A stretch of 5,272 nucleotides of DNA from an uncultured Lachnospiraceae bacterium (GTDB lineage: Bacteria > Bacillota > Clostridia > Lachnospirales > Lachnospiraceae). The translations under genes and the position numbers were made by a program. The stretch covers positions 1 through 5,272 of the forward strand of contig CACZQT010000093.1 in NCBI GenBank assembly GCA_902783295.1, read 5' to 3'. Below the pieces are notes generated by a model. The model saw only the letters and a list, made by a program, of their open reading frames with translations, had not been told where the DNA came from and did no database searches. Shown here in pieces: positions 5,162-5,272 of this stretch (position 1 is the stretch's first letter; each line of letters starts with the position of its first letter).

Positions 5162-5272
5162 ATGTCCTGTACGACAGTTCTGGTGGGCCGGCATGCGAGC
5201 AATGACCGTTCTACCATGATCGCCCGCACCGACGACGGGCATTTTGATGTGAAAAAGCTGATCGTGGTGGAG
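5162..5272 (+). CDS. C69-family dipeptidase, N-terminal part (3' partial)
   Basis: The first 37 residues are visible before the window ends. They begin MSCTTVLVGRHASNDRST and continue MIARTDDGHFD. The CTT-[IV]-LVG-x-x-AS-x-D-x-STMIAR pattern is the hallmark of the amino-terminus of C69 (PepD-type) dipeptidases, enzymes of the Ntn-hydrolase superfamily that cleave dipeptides. In this family a Cys near the N-terminus becomes the nucleophile after removal of the preceding residues; here that would be Cys3, leaving a two-residue Met-Ser leader. No signal peptide is seen, so a cytoplasmic location is likely. The family is normally several hundred residues long, so most of the protein lies outside the window. 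It is divergent from the HTH gene and appears to have its own promoter. Confidence 0.85.
   Translation, partial: MSCTTVLVGRHASNDRSTMIARTDDGHFDVKKLIVVE

Noticed and set aside
5042..5242. A 66-codon minus-strand open frame over the dipeptidase start
   Set aside because: It overlaps the well-supported dipeptidase start and ribosome site on the opposite strand and has no family resemblance.

Overview
The window looks like chromosomal DNA of a Gram-positive Clostridia bacterium, most likely a Lachnospiraceae-type gut anaerobe. This is inferred from the strong GGAGG-type ribosome binding sites, the moderate GC content with AT-rich promoters, and the mix of protein families: an AraK/xylulokinase-like sugar kinase, a secreted protein ending in Fn3 and Big2 domains, an XRE-type regulator with an LYPKEKRDA tail, and a C69 dipeptidase. 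No RNA genes, CRISPR arrays, insertion sequences or phage genes were seen.

Layout. (1) Positions 2-121 hold the last 39 codons of a plus-strand gene whose acidic tail is three 13-residue repeats. (2) After a 98-base gap with a GC-rich hairpin comes a complete plus-strand FGGY-family sugar kinase (220-1818). (3) A convergent intergenic region holds a TATAAT-containing palindrome and a long hairpin (1898-1946) that probably serves as a terminator for both sides. (4) A complete minus-strand gene (2001-4181) encodes a 726-residue secreted multidomain protein: signal peptide, beta-rich Ig-like and PPC-like domains, an Ala/Glu/Lys helical segment, Fn3, and Big2. (5) Upstream of it, also on the minus strand, lies a gene for a small XRE-type helix-turn-helix protein (4424-4855) with its own hairpin terminator (4336-4381). 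(6) A 305-base divergent intergenic region leads to the start of a plus-strand C69-family dipeptidase (5162 to beyond the window).

The most notable signal is regulatory. A perfect 19-base sequence, TTATGCAGACAGCTAATAG on the minus strand, occurs twice: once upstream of the secreted-protein gene and once upstream of the HTH gene. In both places exactly 20 bases separate it from a perfect TATAAT box. The 20-base spacers are unrelated in sequence, and neither promoter has a recognisable -35 box. This is best read as a shared activator or operator site that co-regulates the regulator and the secreted protein. The HTH protein itself is the simplest candidate to bind it. That link is inference; the repeat and its spacing are read directly from the sequence.
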